The position numbers and the translations under genes were made by a program. The notes under the pieces are model-generated. The model was given only the letters and a program-made list of their open reading frames with translations, was not told the DNA's origin and did not search any database. A DNA stretch of 64,000 nucleotides from Streptomyces sp. GESEQ-4. GTDB lineage: Bacteria; Actinomycetota; Actinomycetes; Streptomycetales; Streptomycetaceae. Where the stretch lies: assembly GCF_017948455.1 (NCBI RefSeq), contig NZ_JAFFSU010000003.1, forward strand, positions 124,001-188,000, given 5' to 3'. How positions within the stretch are numbered: the first letter of the stretch is position 1; every line of letters starts with the position of its first letter. Positions 1 to 8,287 of this stretch are shown here, one piece after another.

Positions 1-813
1 CACCACGACGCGTCCTTCGACGCGATGACCCAGGTGGCTGTGGCTCCTTGCTCGCCCTTCTCGGTCTCGACCGAACTACTCCGCGACGGCGCCCAGTTGG
101 CCCGTCGGCTCGGCGTACGGCTGCACACGCACGGCTCGGAGACGGTCGAGGAGGAGCAGTTCTGCAAGGAACTGTTCGGCATGGGCCCGACCGACTACTT
201 CGAGTCCACGGGCTGGCTCGGTGAGGACGTGTGGATGGCGCACTGCGTCCACATGAACGACTCCGACATCGCCGCGTTCGCCCGCACGAAGACCGGTGTC
301 GCCCACTGTCCCTCGTCCAACGCCCGGCTCGCGGCCGGTATCGCCCGCGTCCCCGACATGCTCGCCGCCGGCGTCCCGGTCGGCCTCGGCGTCGACGGCA
401 CCGCGTCCAACGAGTCCGGCGAACTCCACACCGAACTGCGCAACGCGCTCCTCATCAACCGGCTCGGCGCGCACCGGGAAGCGGCGCTGAACGCACGGCA
501 GGCGCTGCGCCTCGGCACGTACGGCGGTGCTCAAGTCCTCGGTCGCAGCGCGGAGATCGGCTCGCTGGAGCCGGGGAAGCTGGCCGACCTGGTGCTGTGG
601 AAGCTGGACACGCTGGCCCATGCTTCGATCGCCGATCCGGTGACGGCGCTGGTCTTCGGGGCGGCTGCTCCGGTCACCGCGTCGTTCGTGAATGGGCGTC
701 AGATTGTGGAGGACGGGCGGCTGTTGTACGTCGACGAGGACGCCGTTGCCCGGTCGACGCGGCAGGAGGCGCAGCGGTTGGCGCGGATCGCTCCGCGGGA
801 TGTGCCGCGGTAG
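1..813 (+). CDS. 8-oxoguanine deaminase / ATZ-TRZ family amidohydrolase, 5' truncated by window edge
   Basis: The reading frame is open from base 1, so the gene begins upstream; about 270 residues remain of a family usually near 450. It is the C-terminal part of a metal-dependent amidohydrolase that removes an exocyclic amino group from a purine ring. Visible signatures are the HTHGSET stretch (codons 42-48), the metal-binding His in WMAHCVHMND, CPSSN followed by the Asp of GLGVDGTASNES, and the C-terminal LEPGKLADLVLW segment that closes the small beta domain. The NES motif and overall flow best fit 8-oxoguanine deaminase rather than cytosine deaminase or TrzA, but the distinction is from memory. 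A nucleobase permease follows in the same direction and allantoin genes lie 18 kb on, which supports a purine catabolic role. The N-terminal HxH metal ligands lie outside the window. Confidence 0.8.
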   Translation, partial: HHDASFDAMTQVAVAPCSPFSVSTELLRDGAQLARRLGVRLHTHGSETVEEEQFCKELFGMGPTDYFESTGWLGEDVWMAHCVHMNDSDIAAFARTKTGVAHCPSSNARLAAGIARVPDMLAAGVPVGLGVDGTASNESGELHTELRNALLINRLGAHREAALNARQALRLGTYGGAQVLGRSAEIGSLEPGKLADLVLWKLDTLAHASIADPVTALVFGAAAPVTASFVNGRQIVEDGRLLYVDEDAVARSTRQEAQRLARIAPRDVPR

Positions 814-838
814 GTCGTAGCTCGTCTGCGGCGCCGTC

Positions 839-880
839 GTGGCTGGTCGCGCAGTTCCCCGCGCTCCTCACGAGGGGCGC
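839..880. repeat. copy of a widespread Streptomyces intergenic repeat (partial)
   Basis: The stretch reads GGTCGCGCAGTTCCCCGCGC followed by a short GC palindrome ending in GAGGGGCGC. This phrase is familiar as a very common intergenic repeat in Streptomyces, usually downstream of genes and ending in a GCGCCCC/GGGGCGC stem-loop. Here the stem is imperfect. A second, cleaner stem of the same kind lies at 35044-35063. Its position just after the deaminase stop suggests a terminator or RNA-stabilising role. Confidence 0.5.
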
Positions 881-939
881 TTTGGCCGTAAGGCAACTTG
901 ATCTCCGGTCGGGAGGGACGGCTCCCGGTCGGTGGCCGT

Positions 940-957
940 GGGCCCCAACAGGGGCCC
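940..957 (+). terminator. GC-rich hairpin between deaminase and permease
   Basis: GGGCCCC and GGGGCCC form a perfect 7-bp stem around a 4-base AACA loop. No U-tract follows, as is usual for actinomycete terminators. It lies in the 291-base gap before the permease gene and could end transcription from the deaminase. Confidence 0.45.
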
Positions 958-1104
958 GCGGCGGCCGTCGCCGGGGTGCGCATGGACGTGCGCGCCCCGG
1001 AACGGTCCCGTCCCCCTCCCCAAACGGTCCCGCACGACCGCGCATCACCTCCTTGAAACCCACGTCAGAGCCGACGTGCTGTCAACCGACCGGAGGAGCC
1101 GCCC

Positions 1105-2472
1105 GTGTCCGCCCACCCCGTCGACGAAAAACTCCCCGCCGCCAAGATGGCGACGACCGGCCTGCAACATGTGGCCGCGATGTACGCGGGAGTCGTCGCC
1201 CCACCTCTGATCATCGGCGCGGCCATCGGCCTCTCCGGCACCGAACTGACCTTCCTCACCGGCGCCTGTCTGTTCACCGCGGGCCTCGCCACGTTCCTCC
1301 AGACCATCGGCGTCTGGAAGATCGGCGCCCGGCTGCCGTTCGTCAACGGCGTCACCTTCGCCGGTGTCGCCCCCATGACCGCGATCGTCGCCTCCACCGA
1401 GGACAAGTCCGACGCGCTGCCGGTCATCTTCGGCGCGGTGATCGTGGCGGGGCTGCTCGGCTTCATCGCGGCCCCCTTCTTCAGCAAGGCGGTCCGCTTC
1501 TTCCCGCCGGTCGTCACGGGGACGGTGATCACGCTCATCGGTGTGTCACTGCTGCCGGTCGCCTTCGGCTGGGCGCAGGGCCCCGACCCCGCCGCGGACG
1601 ACTACGGCTCGACGACCTACCTGAGCCTGGCGGCGGCGACGCTGGTGATCGTGCTGCTTCTGCGCCGCTTCACCCGCGGCTTCGTCAAGCAGATCGCCGT
1701 CCTGCTCGGCCTGGTCGTGGGCACGCTCGTCGCGATCCCGTTCGGGGCCACGGACTTCGGTCCGGTCGCGGACGCGGCCGTCATCGGCTTCCCGACGCCG
1801 TTCCACTTCGGCGCCCCACAGTTCCAGGTCGCCGCGATCGTGTCGATGTGCGTCGTGATGGTGGTCTCGATGACCGAATCGACCGCCGACATGCTGGCGT
1901 TGGGCGAGATCGTCGAGCGCCCAGCCGACGAGAGGACCATCGCGGCCGGCCTGCGCGCCGACACCCTCGGCTCGGCGATCAGCCCGCTCTTCAACGGCTT
2001 CATGTGCAGCGCCTTCGCTCAGAACATCGGCCTGGTCGCGATGACGAAGATCCGCAGCAGGTACGTGGTCGCCACCGGCGGCGGATTCCTGGTGCTGATG
2101 GGCCTGTGCCCGGTGGCCGCCTCGCTGATCGCCGTCGTACCGCGCCCGGTGCTCGGCGGCGCGGGCGTCGTCCTGTTCGGATCGGTGGCCGCGAGCGGCA
2201 TCCAGACCCTGGTGAAGGCGGGCCTGGAGAAGGACAACAACGTCCTGATCGTGGCCGTCTCCCTGGCCGTCGGCATCATCCCGATCACCGCGCCGGAGTT
2301 CTACCACGCCTTCCCGGAGACGGCGAAGATCGTCCTGGACTCGGGCATCTCCACGGGCTGTGTGGCCGCGGTCGTCCTGAACCTCCTCTTCAACCACCTG
2401 GGCAATCGGCGCGACGCCCAGGACGTCACCCATCCCATGGAGGCCGGCGAACACATCGCCGCCGCCCCCTGA
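1105..2472 (+). CDS. NCS2 family purine/xanthine permease
   Basis: A 455-residue integral membrane protein of the nucleobase:cation symporter-2 family (UraA/PbuX/UacT type), importing xanthine, urate or uracil with protons. The N-terminus runs straight into LQHVAAMYAGVVAPPL, the conserved QH motif of the family, and the family's substrate region appears as ESTADMLALGEIV. The length and about 12-14 hydrophobic segments are normal. The GTG start is fixed by a clear GGAGGA at 1092-1097. Substrate cannot be read with certainty; the neighbouring oxopurine deaminase and the more distant allantoin genes argue for a purine such as urate or xanthine. The next gene is convergent, only 23 bases away. 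Confidence 0.9.
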   Translation: MSAHPVDEKLPAAKMATTGLQHVAAMYAGVVAPPLIIGAAIGLSGTELTFLTGACLFTAGLATFLQTIGVWKIGARLPFVNGVTFAGVAPMTAIVASTEDKSDALPVIFGAVIVAGLLGFIAAPFFSKAVRFFPPVVTGTVITLIGVSLLPVAFGWAQGPDPAADDYGSTTYLSLAAATLVIVLLLRRFTRGFVKQIAVLLGLVVGTLVAIPFGATDFGPVADAAVIGFPTPFHFGAPQFQVAAIVSMCVVMVVSMTESTADMLALGEIVERPADERTIAAGLRADTLGSAISPLFNGFMCSAFAQNIGLVAMTKIRSRYVVATGGGFLVLMGLCPVAASLIAVVPRPVLGGAGVVLFGSVAASGIQTLVKAGLEKDNNVLIVAVSLAVGIIPITAPEFYHAFPETAKIVLDSGISTGCVAAVVLNLLFNHLGNRRDAQDVTHPMEAGEHIAAAP

Positions 2473-2495
2473 ACCCGGGGCGCGCGTCGGGGAAC

Positions 2496-3095
2496 TCACC
2501 GTGCGCCGGGACCGGTCCACGCCATCAGGTTTGCGAACAGCTCGGCCTGTTCGATCGCGTCGTCCAGCGCATGGTGCGTGTGCCGGCGTCGCGACAGCAG
2601 CTCACGCGGCATGGTCCCCTTGGCCACCGCCCTGAGCGGCAGCCCGGCCTTCGTCGCGTACAGCGTCTTCATGTCCAGGCAGCCGGAGTGCCCGAAGGGG
2701 CTCGCGCCGGTGAAGCGGATCAGGTACCAGTACAGGAACGTCCAGTCGTACGACGCCGGGTACCCGCACATCACCGGCTGCGCCCCGACGCTGACCTCGC
2801 GCACCCAGTCGCTGAACTCGGCGAGGGCGGTGGCCGGTTCACCGCCCTCCCGCTCGAGGCGCTCCCGGTCCAGCCCGCTCACGGCCAGCGCCTCAGGCAC
2901 GAACTCCGCACTGATCGGGCGCAGCTCCCGATAGAAGGTCCGCTCCACCGGATCGGCGGGCGTGAACCCGTCGGCGTCCTGCACTCCGGCCACCGCCGCG
3001 CCGAAGCTGAGCATGGAGTACGGACCGGGGATCGGGCCGTCCGCTTCGATGTCGACGGAGATGTAGAGGCTGGGTCTGGAACGTCGTGCACTCAT
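2496..3095 (-). CDS. DEDDh-type 3'-5' exonuclease
   Basis: A 199-residue RNase T/DnaQ-fold exonuclease. The first acidic pair is D15 and E17 in SVDIEADGP, a later Asp lies in GYPASYDW, and the final motif HHALDDA carries the His and Asp of the DEDDh class, so the two-metal active site is complete. No polymerase or helicase domain is attached, so the substrate could be RNA, short oligonucleotides or DNA ends. I chose the ATG whose product begins MSARRS because the first acidic motif follows directly; longer readings upstream run through the unrelated transporter in another frame. It is transcribed towards the permease gene. Confidence 0.8.
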   Translation of the reverse strand: MSARRSRPSLYISVDIEADGPIPGPYSMLSFGAAVAGVQDADGFTPADPVERTFYRELRPISAEFVPEALAVSGLDRERLEREGGEPATALAEFSDWVREVSVGAQPVMCGYPASYDWTFLYWYLIRFTGASPFGHSGCLDMKTLYATKAGLPLRAVAKGTMPRELLSRRRHTHHALDDAIEQAELFANLMAWTGPGAR

Positions 3096-3166
3096 GGAGT
3101 GGGAGCTTCCCAGGTGGCCGGGGATCCCGCATCCGGATTCCGCCGTTCTTGCCGCCGTCCGGGCAG

Positions 3167-4606
3167 TCACGGGAGTTTGCTGCCCTGCCGCGTGCGCAGC
3201 ACGGCCGCCGCCAGTACCAACGCCCCCACCGCGATCACCGCCGCCACCTGGAACGCCAGCTGATACCCCTCCGCCGTGGCCGTCACCGAGTCCGCGCCCC
3301 CGGCGAGCAGTCCGTCCGTCCGGCTCGCCGCCAGTGTGGAGAGCACCGCGAGCCCCAGTGAACCTCCCACCACCTGCGTGGTGTTGAACAACCCGGAGGC
3401 CAGGCCGGCGTCCTCCTCGTGGGCTCCGGACATGGCGAGCCCGGTCAGCGCGGGCATCGCGGCGGCGAAGCCGGTGGCGAGCAGGAGGAGCGGCGGGAGT
3501 ACGTCCGTGAAGTACGAGCCGTCCACGGGGGCGCGGCTGAGCAGGGCCATGCCCGCGACGATGAACGCCAGCCCGGTCAACAGGACCCGGTACGCGCCGT
3601 AGCGGCCGATGGTCCGCGCGGACAGGCCCAGCATCAGTACGCCGATCGCGACCGGCGCCGGCAAGAAGGCCGTGCCGGTGGCCAACTCGCCGTAGCCGAG
3701 AACCCGTTGGAGGTAGAGGGTGCCGATGAACTGGAAGCCGTACATGGTCGCGATCATCAGGATCTGGACGGCGTTCGCGCCGGTCAGCAGGCGGGAGGAG
3801 AAGAGGCGCAGCCGGAGCAGGGGGCGGGCGGCGCGGGCCTGGCGGAGCGTGAACGCCACGAACAGGGTGAGGGCGAGCGCGGCCAGGAGCAGGGTGGCGG
3901 TCAGGTCGCGGTCGCCGGAGCCGACGATGACGTACACCGTGAGCATCAGCGCGCCGGTGACCAGCGCCGCTCCCGGATAGTCGGCTCCCCGGCCCAGCCC
4001 CTCGCCCCGGTCCGGCGCCAGGACGCGCAGCGCCGCCAGCCATGCGGCCACGCCGATCGGCAGGTTGATCAGGAAGATCCAGTGCCAGCCGAGGGCCTGC
4101 GTCAGCGCCCCGCCGAGAAACGTGCCGAGCGCCCCGCCCGCCGCGCCGACCGCGCTGAACACCGCGATCGCGCGGGCCTGTTCACGCGGCTGCGGGAACA
4201 GCGCGACCAGCATGCCGAGGACGACGGCCGAGGTCATGGCCCCGCCCACCCCTTGCAGGGCACGCGCCGCGATCAACGCGCCCTGGCTGGTGGCGACCCC
4301 GCACAGCACGGAGGCCGCCGTGAAGACCGCGAGCCCCGCGGCGAACATCCGCTTGCGCCCCATCAGGTCACCGAGCCGGCCGGCCAGCAACAGCAGGCCG
4401 CCGAACGGAATCAGATAGGCGTTGACGACCCAGGCCAGGCCCGGACCGCTGTAACCCAGGTCGCTCTGGATCGCCGGCATGGCGACCGTGACGATATTGC
4501 CGTCGAGGATCGTCATCAGCGTCCCCGCACACAGCACGACGAGGGACGCCCAGCGGGAGTACGTTCGGGGTGGCGCGTGGGTGGGGCGCTCGGTCAGGGA
4601 CGACAT
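3167..4606 (-). CDS. MFS drug exporter, DHA2 (EmrB/QacA) family
   Basis: A 479-residue transporter with a length and hydrophobicity that fit 14 transmembrane segments. LDGNIVTVAMPAI in the first helix is the DHA2 family signature, GRLGDLMGRKRMF is motif A in the first cytoplasmic loop, and a glycine-rich motif C-like helix (GGALGTFLGG) follows. Such proteins export drugs or metabolites by proton antiport. The ATG at 4604-4606 was chosen because MSSLTERP leads into the first helix with a normal short cytoplasmic tail. It is divergent from an HxlR regulator gene, and three CTCCGT repeats lie just upstream of the start, so local repression is likely. The substrate is unknown. Confidence 0.9.
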   Translation of the reverse strand: MSSLTERPTHAPPRTYSRWASLVVLCAGTLMTILDGNIVTVAMPAIQSDLGYSGPGLAWVVNAYLIPFGGLLLLAGRLGDLMGRKRMFAAGLAVFTAASVLCGVATSQGALIAARALQGVGGAMTSAVVLGMLVALFPQPREQARAIAVFSAVGAAGGALGTFLGGALTQALGWHWIFLINLPIGVAAWLAALRVLAPDRGEGLGRGADYPGAALVTGALMLTVYVIVGSGDRDLTATLLLAALALTLFVAFTLRQARAARPLLRLRLFSSRLLTGANAVQILMIATMYGFQFIGTLYLQRVLGYGELATGTAFLPAPVAIGVLMLGLSARTIGRYGAYRVLLTGLAFIVAGMALLSRAPVDGSYFTDVLPPLLLLATGFAAAMPALTGLAMSGAHEEDAGLASGLFNTTQVVGGSLGLAVLSTLAASRTDGLLAGGADSVTATAEGYQLAFQVAAVIAVGALVLAAAVLRTRQGSKLP

Positions 4607-4617
4607 GGCGGTCCGGC

Positions 4618-4643
4618 CTCCGTATTCTCCGTGAGTCTCCGTG
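4618..4643. promoter_or_regulatory. CTCCGT direct repeats, candidate HxlR operator
   Basis: CTCCGT occurs at 4618, 4627 and 4637, spaced 9 and 10 bases apart, so the copies lie on one face of the helix. The last two extend to TCTCCGTG. They lie 12-37 bases upstream of the exporter start in the divergent region shared with the HxlR gene. Regulator binding is inferred, not known. Confidence 0.4.
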
Positions 4644-4717
4644 GGACCCATAGGTGCACGACTTGTAACGGGGGACATCGTGGGTGACCATGGAGGTGGG
4701 GGTAAGGAGGCAGTTCG

Positions 4718-5119
4718 ATGTCCCAGAGGAACACCGGTGTTACCGTCCAGGTCGTGAACGCGCACGCGTGCCCGGTCCGCGAAGTTCTTGACAGGGTGGC
4801 GGGCAAATGGAGCGTCCAGATCCTGGTCGCCGCGGCGCACGGGCCGATCCGCTTCACCGAGTTGGAGCGCAGCATCGAGGGCATCAGCCGCCGCATGCTG
4901 ACCCTGACGCTGCGCAACCTGGAGCGCGACGGCCTCGTCACCCGCACGGTCCACCCGACGGTGCCGCCCAAGGTGGAGTACGAACTCACGCAGGTCGCCC
5001 GCGAGTTGCACGAGACGCTGCAGAGCCTGACGGACTGGGCGGAGCGTAATCGCGTCTATATCGCAGAGTCCCGCGCGGCCTACGACACCGAGCACCGGCC
5101 GGAGTTGACGGACGCCTGA
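4718..5119 (+). CDS. HxlR family transcriptional regulator
   Basis: A 133-residue winged-helix regulator. CPVREVLDRVAGKWSVQIL is the HxlR signature, with the conserved Cys near residue 18 and the GKW turn; FTELERSIEGISRRMLTLTLRNLERDGLV is the helix-turn-helix and wing entry. Members commonly sense electrophiles or oxidants through that Cys and repress a divergent gene. Here the divergent gene is a DHA2 exporter 111 bases away, so it is the obvious target. A strong AAGGAGG precedes the ATG. Confidence 0.9.
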   Translation: MSQRNTGVTVQVVNAHACPVREVLDRVAGKWSVQILVAAAHGPIRFTELERSIEGISRRMLTLTLRNLERDGLVTRTVHPTVPPKVEYELTQVARELHETLQSLTDWAERNRVYIAESRAAYDTEHRPELTDA

Positions 5120-5192
5120 GGCCGACGGGGAGTGCGGCGCGGCTGTGGGCGGCGGTGGGACGCGACCGCCGCCGGCCACCGCAGCGGCTCGG

Positions 5193-5615
5193 TCAGAGAC
5201 CGAACAGGCTCGGATCGGAGGCCAGTTCCTTGAACCGCTCCTGCGGTGCGGCGATCAGCTTGCGGGCCGTGAGGTCCAGCAGTCCGCCGACCGCCGTGAT
5301 CTCGGCGGCCACCGTGCCGTCGGTCTTGCGGATGGTCTGTTCGATGCGGAAGGTCTTCCCCTCGCCCCAGACGAAGGCGCAGGTCACCTCGACCTCGTCG
5401 CCCGCGACCAGCTCCCGCCGGTAACGGATGGTGGTCTCCAGCGCGACAGGACCCACGCCCTGGGCGATGAGGCCGGACTGAGTGATTCCGGCCTCCTTGA
5501 GCAGCGACCAGCGGGCGTGCTCCGCGTAGTTGACGTACACGGCCTGATTGAGGTGACCCTGCACGTCGGTCTCGTACCCGCGGACGGTCACCCGGACGGA
5601 AAACGGCTCGCTCAC
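5193..5615 (-). CDS. acyl-CoA thioesterase, 4HBT hot-dog fold
   Basis: A 140-residue single hot-dog domain. TDVQGHLNQAVYVNYAEHAR near residues 16-35 is the 4-hydroxybenzoyl-CoA thioesterase/YbgC pattern, with the catalytic Asp followed by HxN. The product would hydrolyse an acyl-CoA of unspecified chain. The start is GTG at 5613-5615. It stands alone between the HxlR gene and a small hypothetical gene on the same strand, and nothing nearby identifies the substrate. Confidence 0.8.
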   Translation of the reverse strand: MSEPFSVRVTVRGYETDVQGHLNQAVYVNYAEHARWSLLKEAGITQSGLIAQGVGPVALETTIRYRRELVAGDEVEVTCAFVWGEGKTFRIEQTIRKTDGTVAAEITAVGGLLDLTARKLIAAPQERFKELASDPSLFGL

Positions 5616-5689
5616 GGTTTTCCCTTCACGTACTCGGCATCACGGCATCGTCGATGTTCTGATCGATCTTGGCATGCCCATACTCCTCT

Positions 5690-6325
5690 TCACGCCCGGC
5701 GCGGGGACGCCAGCAGATACCGGACCCTCGTGCGCGGCTCGGTGTACTCGCCGGCCTGCCAGCCCGCCTTCTCCAACGTCGCCGCGCAGGCGCGCAGCGC
5801 GTCGACGTCCGGTTCGTAGACGGCGACGGCCTCCGGCTGCGGGGTCGCGATCACGCGGTAACCGGGGGAGTCCAGCCCGGCGGGGCGATGCCCGGCCGCT
5901 TCCAGGGCGAGGGCGGCGGCCTGCACCAGATGGCCGCGTTCCCAGCCGCACGGCCGGTCGGTGGCGCCGTCCGGGTTGGTCATCCGGCGCAGCTCGAGCA
6001 GCCCCGTCCAGGCGCTGTGCACTTCACGGACGCGGGAGGGGTCCGTTTCCGGCACGTCCTCCTCGCCGCCGACGCGGGCGGCGAAGACCCCGGTCGCCGG
6101 CGGGGGTGTCCGGACGGTCGGCTCCGGAGCGGCCTCGGGCTCCTCCTCCCGTATCCGATGCCCCGCCGGTGTCAGAAAGTGATCGTGCGGAGGCCGCGGA
6201 TGCCGGAAGGCCAGCCCCCGCTTCACCAGCGCCGCCAGCTGCGCCTCCGTGCCCCTGAGCCGCCCGGTCACCGGATCGGCGCCGTCGATGACACGCCGCT
6301 GCGCGGCGGTCGGCGGTCGTGTCAT
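5690..6325 (-). CDS. hypothetical protein, 211 aa
   Basis: I do not recognise a characterised family. The first 60 residues (TAAQRRVIDGADPVTGRL, LVKRGLAFRHPRPPHDHFLTPAG) read like a small winged-helix unit, resembling the helix and wing of MarR-like proteins. The middle is acidic and proline-rich, and the C-terminal half alternates helices and strands (LVQAAALALEAAGHRPAG, EAVAVYEPDVDALRACAATLEKAG) as in a small alpha/beta domain. There is no signal peptide or membrane segment. Codon use is ordinary for the genome. It is probably a real gene widespread in streptomycetes; a DNA-binding role is only a guess. Confidence 0.65.
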   Translation of the reverse strand: MTRPPTAAQRRVIDGADPVTGRLRGTEAQLAALVKRGLAFRHPRPPHDHFLTPAGHRIREEEPEAAPEPTVRTPPPATGVFAARVGGEEDVPETDPSRVREVHSAWTGLLELRRMTNPDGATDRPCGWERGHLVQAAALALEAAGHRPAGLDSPGYRVIATPQPEAVAVYEPDVDALRACAATLEKAGWQAGEYTEPRTRVRYLLASPRRA

Positions 6326-6442
6326 GACGTACTCCTCCCCGGTCCTCTCCTCAGTCTCCGACCTCTCGGTCGGCCCATTCGAAGACTACGACCCGGGTCT
6401 GACACTCAGGCAGTGCCGGACCAGCAGAAGATCACCCAGGCC

Positions 6443-6976
6443 TCACAGGCCATGGGCCCACCGTTCCAGCCGCGCGAACTCGGCCTCCCGAAGTCCCCGG
6501 CGCGGGTCGATCCGCAGCAGTAGCGCGGGCCCGTCGTGGTGCTCGGCGACATGCCGTACGTCCAGTTCGGTGACCATGTCGTCGACCCAGACGAACGGCC
6601 GCCCGGCCGCCCACTCCACGACCCGCCGCGTCTTCCAGTACAGCCCGTCGGGGTCCTTGGCGAACAGGTCCGTGAACTCGATGACCGGCAGATCCCCCGG
6701 CAGCCCGATCACCGGCGCGATCATCTCGTTGGCCTCGTGCATCCAGGTCGTCGCCCAGGCCAGCTCGTACGGCAGAGCCAGCAGCCGCGCCCCGTGCCCG
6801 GGATGCAGCCGCACCCGAAGCCCCCGCCGCAGCCGCCACGACCCCGGCACCTGCCGGGCCGACCAGTTCGCGGGACGCAGGCGACGTGTCACGTAGCCCC
6901 GGTGCCGGGTGAACACGGCGCGGTACGGGTTGAGGGGGCCGTCGACGTCGAGAAGGAGCAGGGGGCGGTCGCTCAT
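6443..6976 (-). CDS. HAD-superfamily hydrolase-like protein
   Basis: A 177-residue protein opening with LLLLDVDGPLNPY, the HAD nucleophile motif DxD (D10, D12). A later VWVDDM segment (about residue 149) supplies the acidic pair of motif IV. The region between is short and lacks a typical cap domain, so it is a minimal HAD protein, possibly a phosphatase. It lies 21 bases downstream of the aminotransferase gene on the same strand and may be cotranscribed with it. Confidence 0.75.
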   Translation of the reverse strand: MSDRPLLLLDVDGPLNPYRAVFTRHRGYVTRRLRPANWSARQVPGSWRLRRGLRVRLHPGHGARLLALPYELAWATTWMHEANEMIAPVIGLPGDLPVIEFTDLFAKDPDGLYWKTRRVVEWAAGRPFVWVDDMVTELDVRHVAEHHDGPALLLRIDPRRGLREAEFARLERWAHGL

Positions 6977-6997
6977 GGGAGGCGACCTACCCGGCCG

Positions 6998-8206
6998 CTA
7001 CTGCCGATACCCGCTGAGAAACCGCCCGATCCGCCCGATCGCCGCCTCCAGGTCCTCCGCGTGCGGGAGGGTGAGGATGCGGAAGTGGTCGGGGGTGGGC
7101 CAGTTGAAGCCGGTGCCCTGGACCACCTGGATCTTCTCCCGGAGCAGCAGGTCGAGGACGAACTTCTCGTCGTCGTGGATCTTGTGGACGGACGGGTCCA
7201 GGCGGGGGAAGGCGTACAGCGCGCCCTTCGGCTTCACGCACGACACACCCGGGATCTCGTTGAGCTTCTCCCAGGCCACGTCGCGCTGTTCGCGCAGGCG
7301 CCCGCCCGGCGTGGTGAGATCGCGGATGGACTGCCGGCCGCCGAGCGCCGCCTGAATCGCGTACTGGGCGGGCGCGTTGGCGCACAGCCGCATGGAGGCC
7401 AGCATGGTCAGGCCCTCCAGGTAATCGCGCGCGTGCTGCCTCGGGCCCGTCACCACCAGCCAGCCGGAGCGGAAGCCCGCCACGCGGTACGTCTTCGACA
7501 GGCCGCAGAACGTCAGGACCACCAGGTCGGGCGCGAGCGCCGCGGTCGAGTGGTGCACGGCGTCGTCGTACAGGATCTGGTCGTAGATCTCGTCGGCGAA
7601 GACCATCAGGCCGTGCCGGCGAGCGAGGTCGAGGATGCCCTCGATGATCTCCTTGGGGTACACCGCGCCGGTGGGGTTGTTCGGGTTGATGATGACGACG
7701 GCCTTGGTGCGGTCGGTGATCTTCGCCGCCATGTCGTCCAGGTCCGGGTACCAGTCGGCCTGTTCGTCGCAGAGGTAGTGAACCGCCTTGCCTCCGGCGA
7801 GCGTTGTGACCGCCGTCCAGAGGGGGAAGTCGGGCGCGGGGATGAGGACCTCGTCGCCGTCCTCCACCAGTGCCTGTACGGCCATCGAGACCAGCTCGGA
7901 CACGCCGTTGCCGAGGAAGACGTCGTCGACGCCGACCTCCAGGCCGAGGGTCTGATAGCGCCCCGCCACGGCCCGGCGGGCGGACAGGATGCCGCGTGAG
8001 TCCGTGTAGCCGTGCGCCTGCGGGAGCATCCGGATCATGTCCTGGAGGATCTCCTCGGGCGCCTCGAAGCCGAAGAGCGCGGGGTTGCCGGTGTTCAGGC
8101 GCAGCACGCTGTGGCCGGCCTCCTCCAGCGCGTTGGCGTGTTCGATCACCGGGCCGCGGATCTCGTAACAGACCTCGCTGAGCTTGCTCGACTGCCGGAA
8201 CTCCAT
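6998..8206 (-). CDS. PLP-dependent aminotransferase, AlaA-type
   Basis: A 402-residue class I/II aminotransferase close in sequence flow to AlaA (glutamate-pyruvate aminotransferase). Visible are LNTGNPALFGFEAP near the N-terminus, GYTDSRGILSARRAVAGRY, the NPNNPTGAVY loop, ADEIYDQILYDD, and the PLP lysine in CGLSKTYRVAGFRSGW (about residue 240), with RILTLP near the C-terminus binding the carboxylate. It would interconvert pyruvate and alanine, with glutamate as amino donor. It is divergent from an HxlR-family gene, and two short palindromes lie in the gap close to its start, so the regulator may control it. Confidence 0.88.
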   Translation of the reverse strand: MEFRQSSKLSEVCYEIRGPVIEHANALEEAGHSVLRLNTGNPALFGFEAPEEILQDMIRMLPQAHGYTDSRGILSARRAVAGRYQTLGLEVGVDDVFLGNGVSELVSMAVQALVEDGDEVLIPAPDFPLWTAVTTLAGGKAVHYLCDEQADWYPDLDDMAAKITDRTKAVVIINPNNPTGAVYPKEIIEGILDLARRHGLMVFADEIYDQILYDDAVHHSTAALAPDLVVLTFCGLSKTYRVAGFRSGWLVVTGPRQHARDYLEGLTMLASMRLCANAPAQYAIQAALGGRQSIRDLTTPGGRLREQRDVAWEKLNEIPGVSCVKPKGALYAFPRLDPSVHKIHDDEKFVLDLLLREKIQVVQGTGFNWPTPDHFRILTLPHAEDLEAAIGRIGRFLSGYRQ

Positions 8207-8230
8207 GCGCCCCTCCGGTATCTGGTGTTG

Positions 8231-8265
8231 CTTGGTTTTACCAAGTGTGAGCTTGGAAAGTCCAA
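8231..8265. promoter_or_regulatory. two adjacent palindromes, candidate operator
   Basis: CTTGG-TTTTA-CCAAG occupies 8231-8245 and TTGGA-AAG-TCCAA occupies 8253-8265. Both are exact dyads built on the same CTTGG half-site, in an unusually AT-rich stretch of the 81-base gap between the divergent aminotransferase and HxlR genes. HxlR regulators bind as dimers to such repeats; autoregulation and control of the aminotransferase are inferred. Confidence 0.55.
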
Positions 8266-8287
8266 TGACACGTCTAGACTGCGTCGC

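Noticed and set aside
231..3263. A 1010-residue plus-strand reading frame across the deaminase, permease and exonuclease genes
   Set aside because: It is arginine/proline-rich, matches no family and runs through three genes with clear signatures in other frames; a GC-rich shadow frame.
3167..5179. Extending the DHA2 exporter to a 670-residue protein
   Set aside because: The extra N-terminal 190 residues are the antisense of the HxlR gene; the family length and the first helix fit the ATG at 4606.
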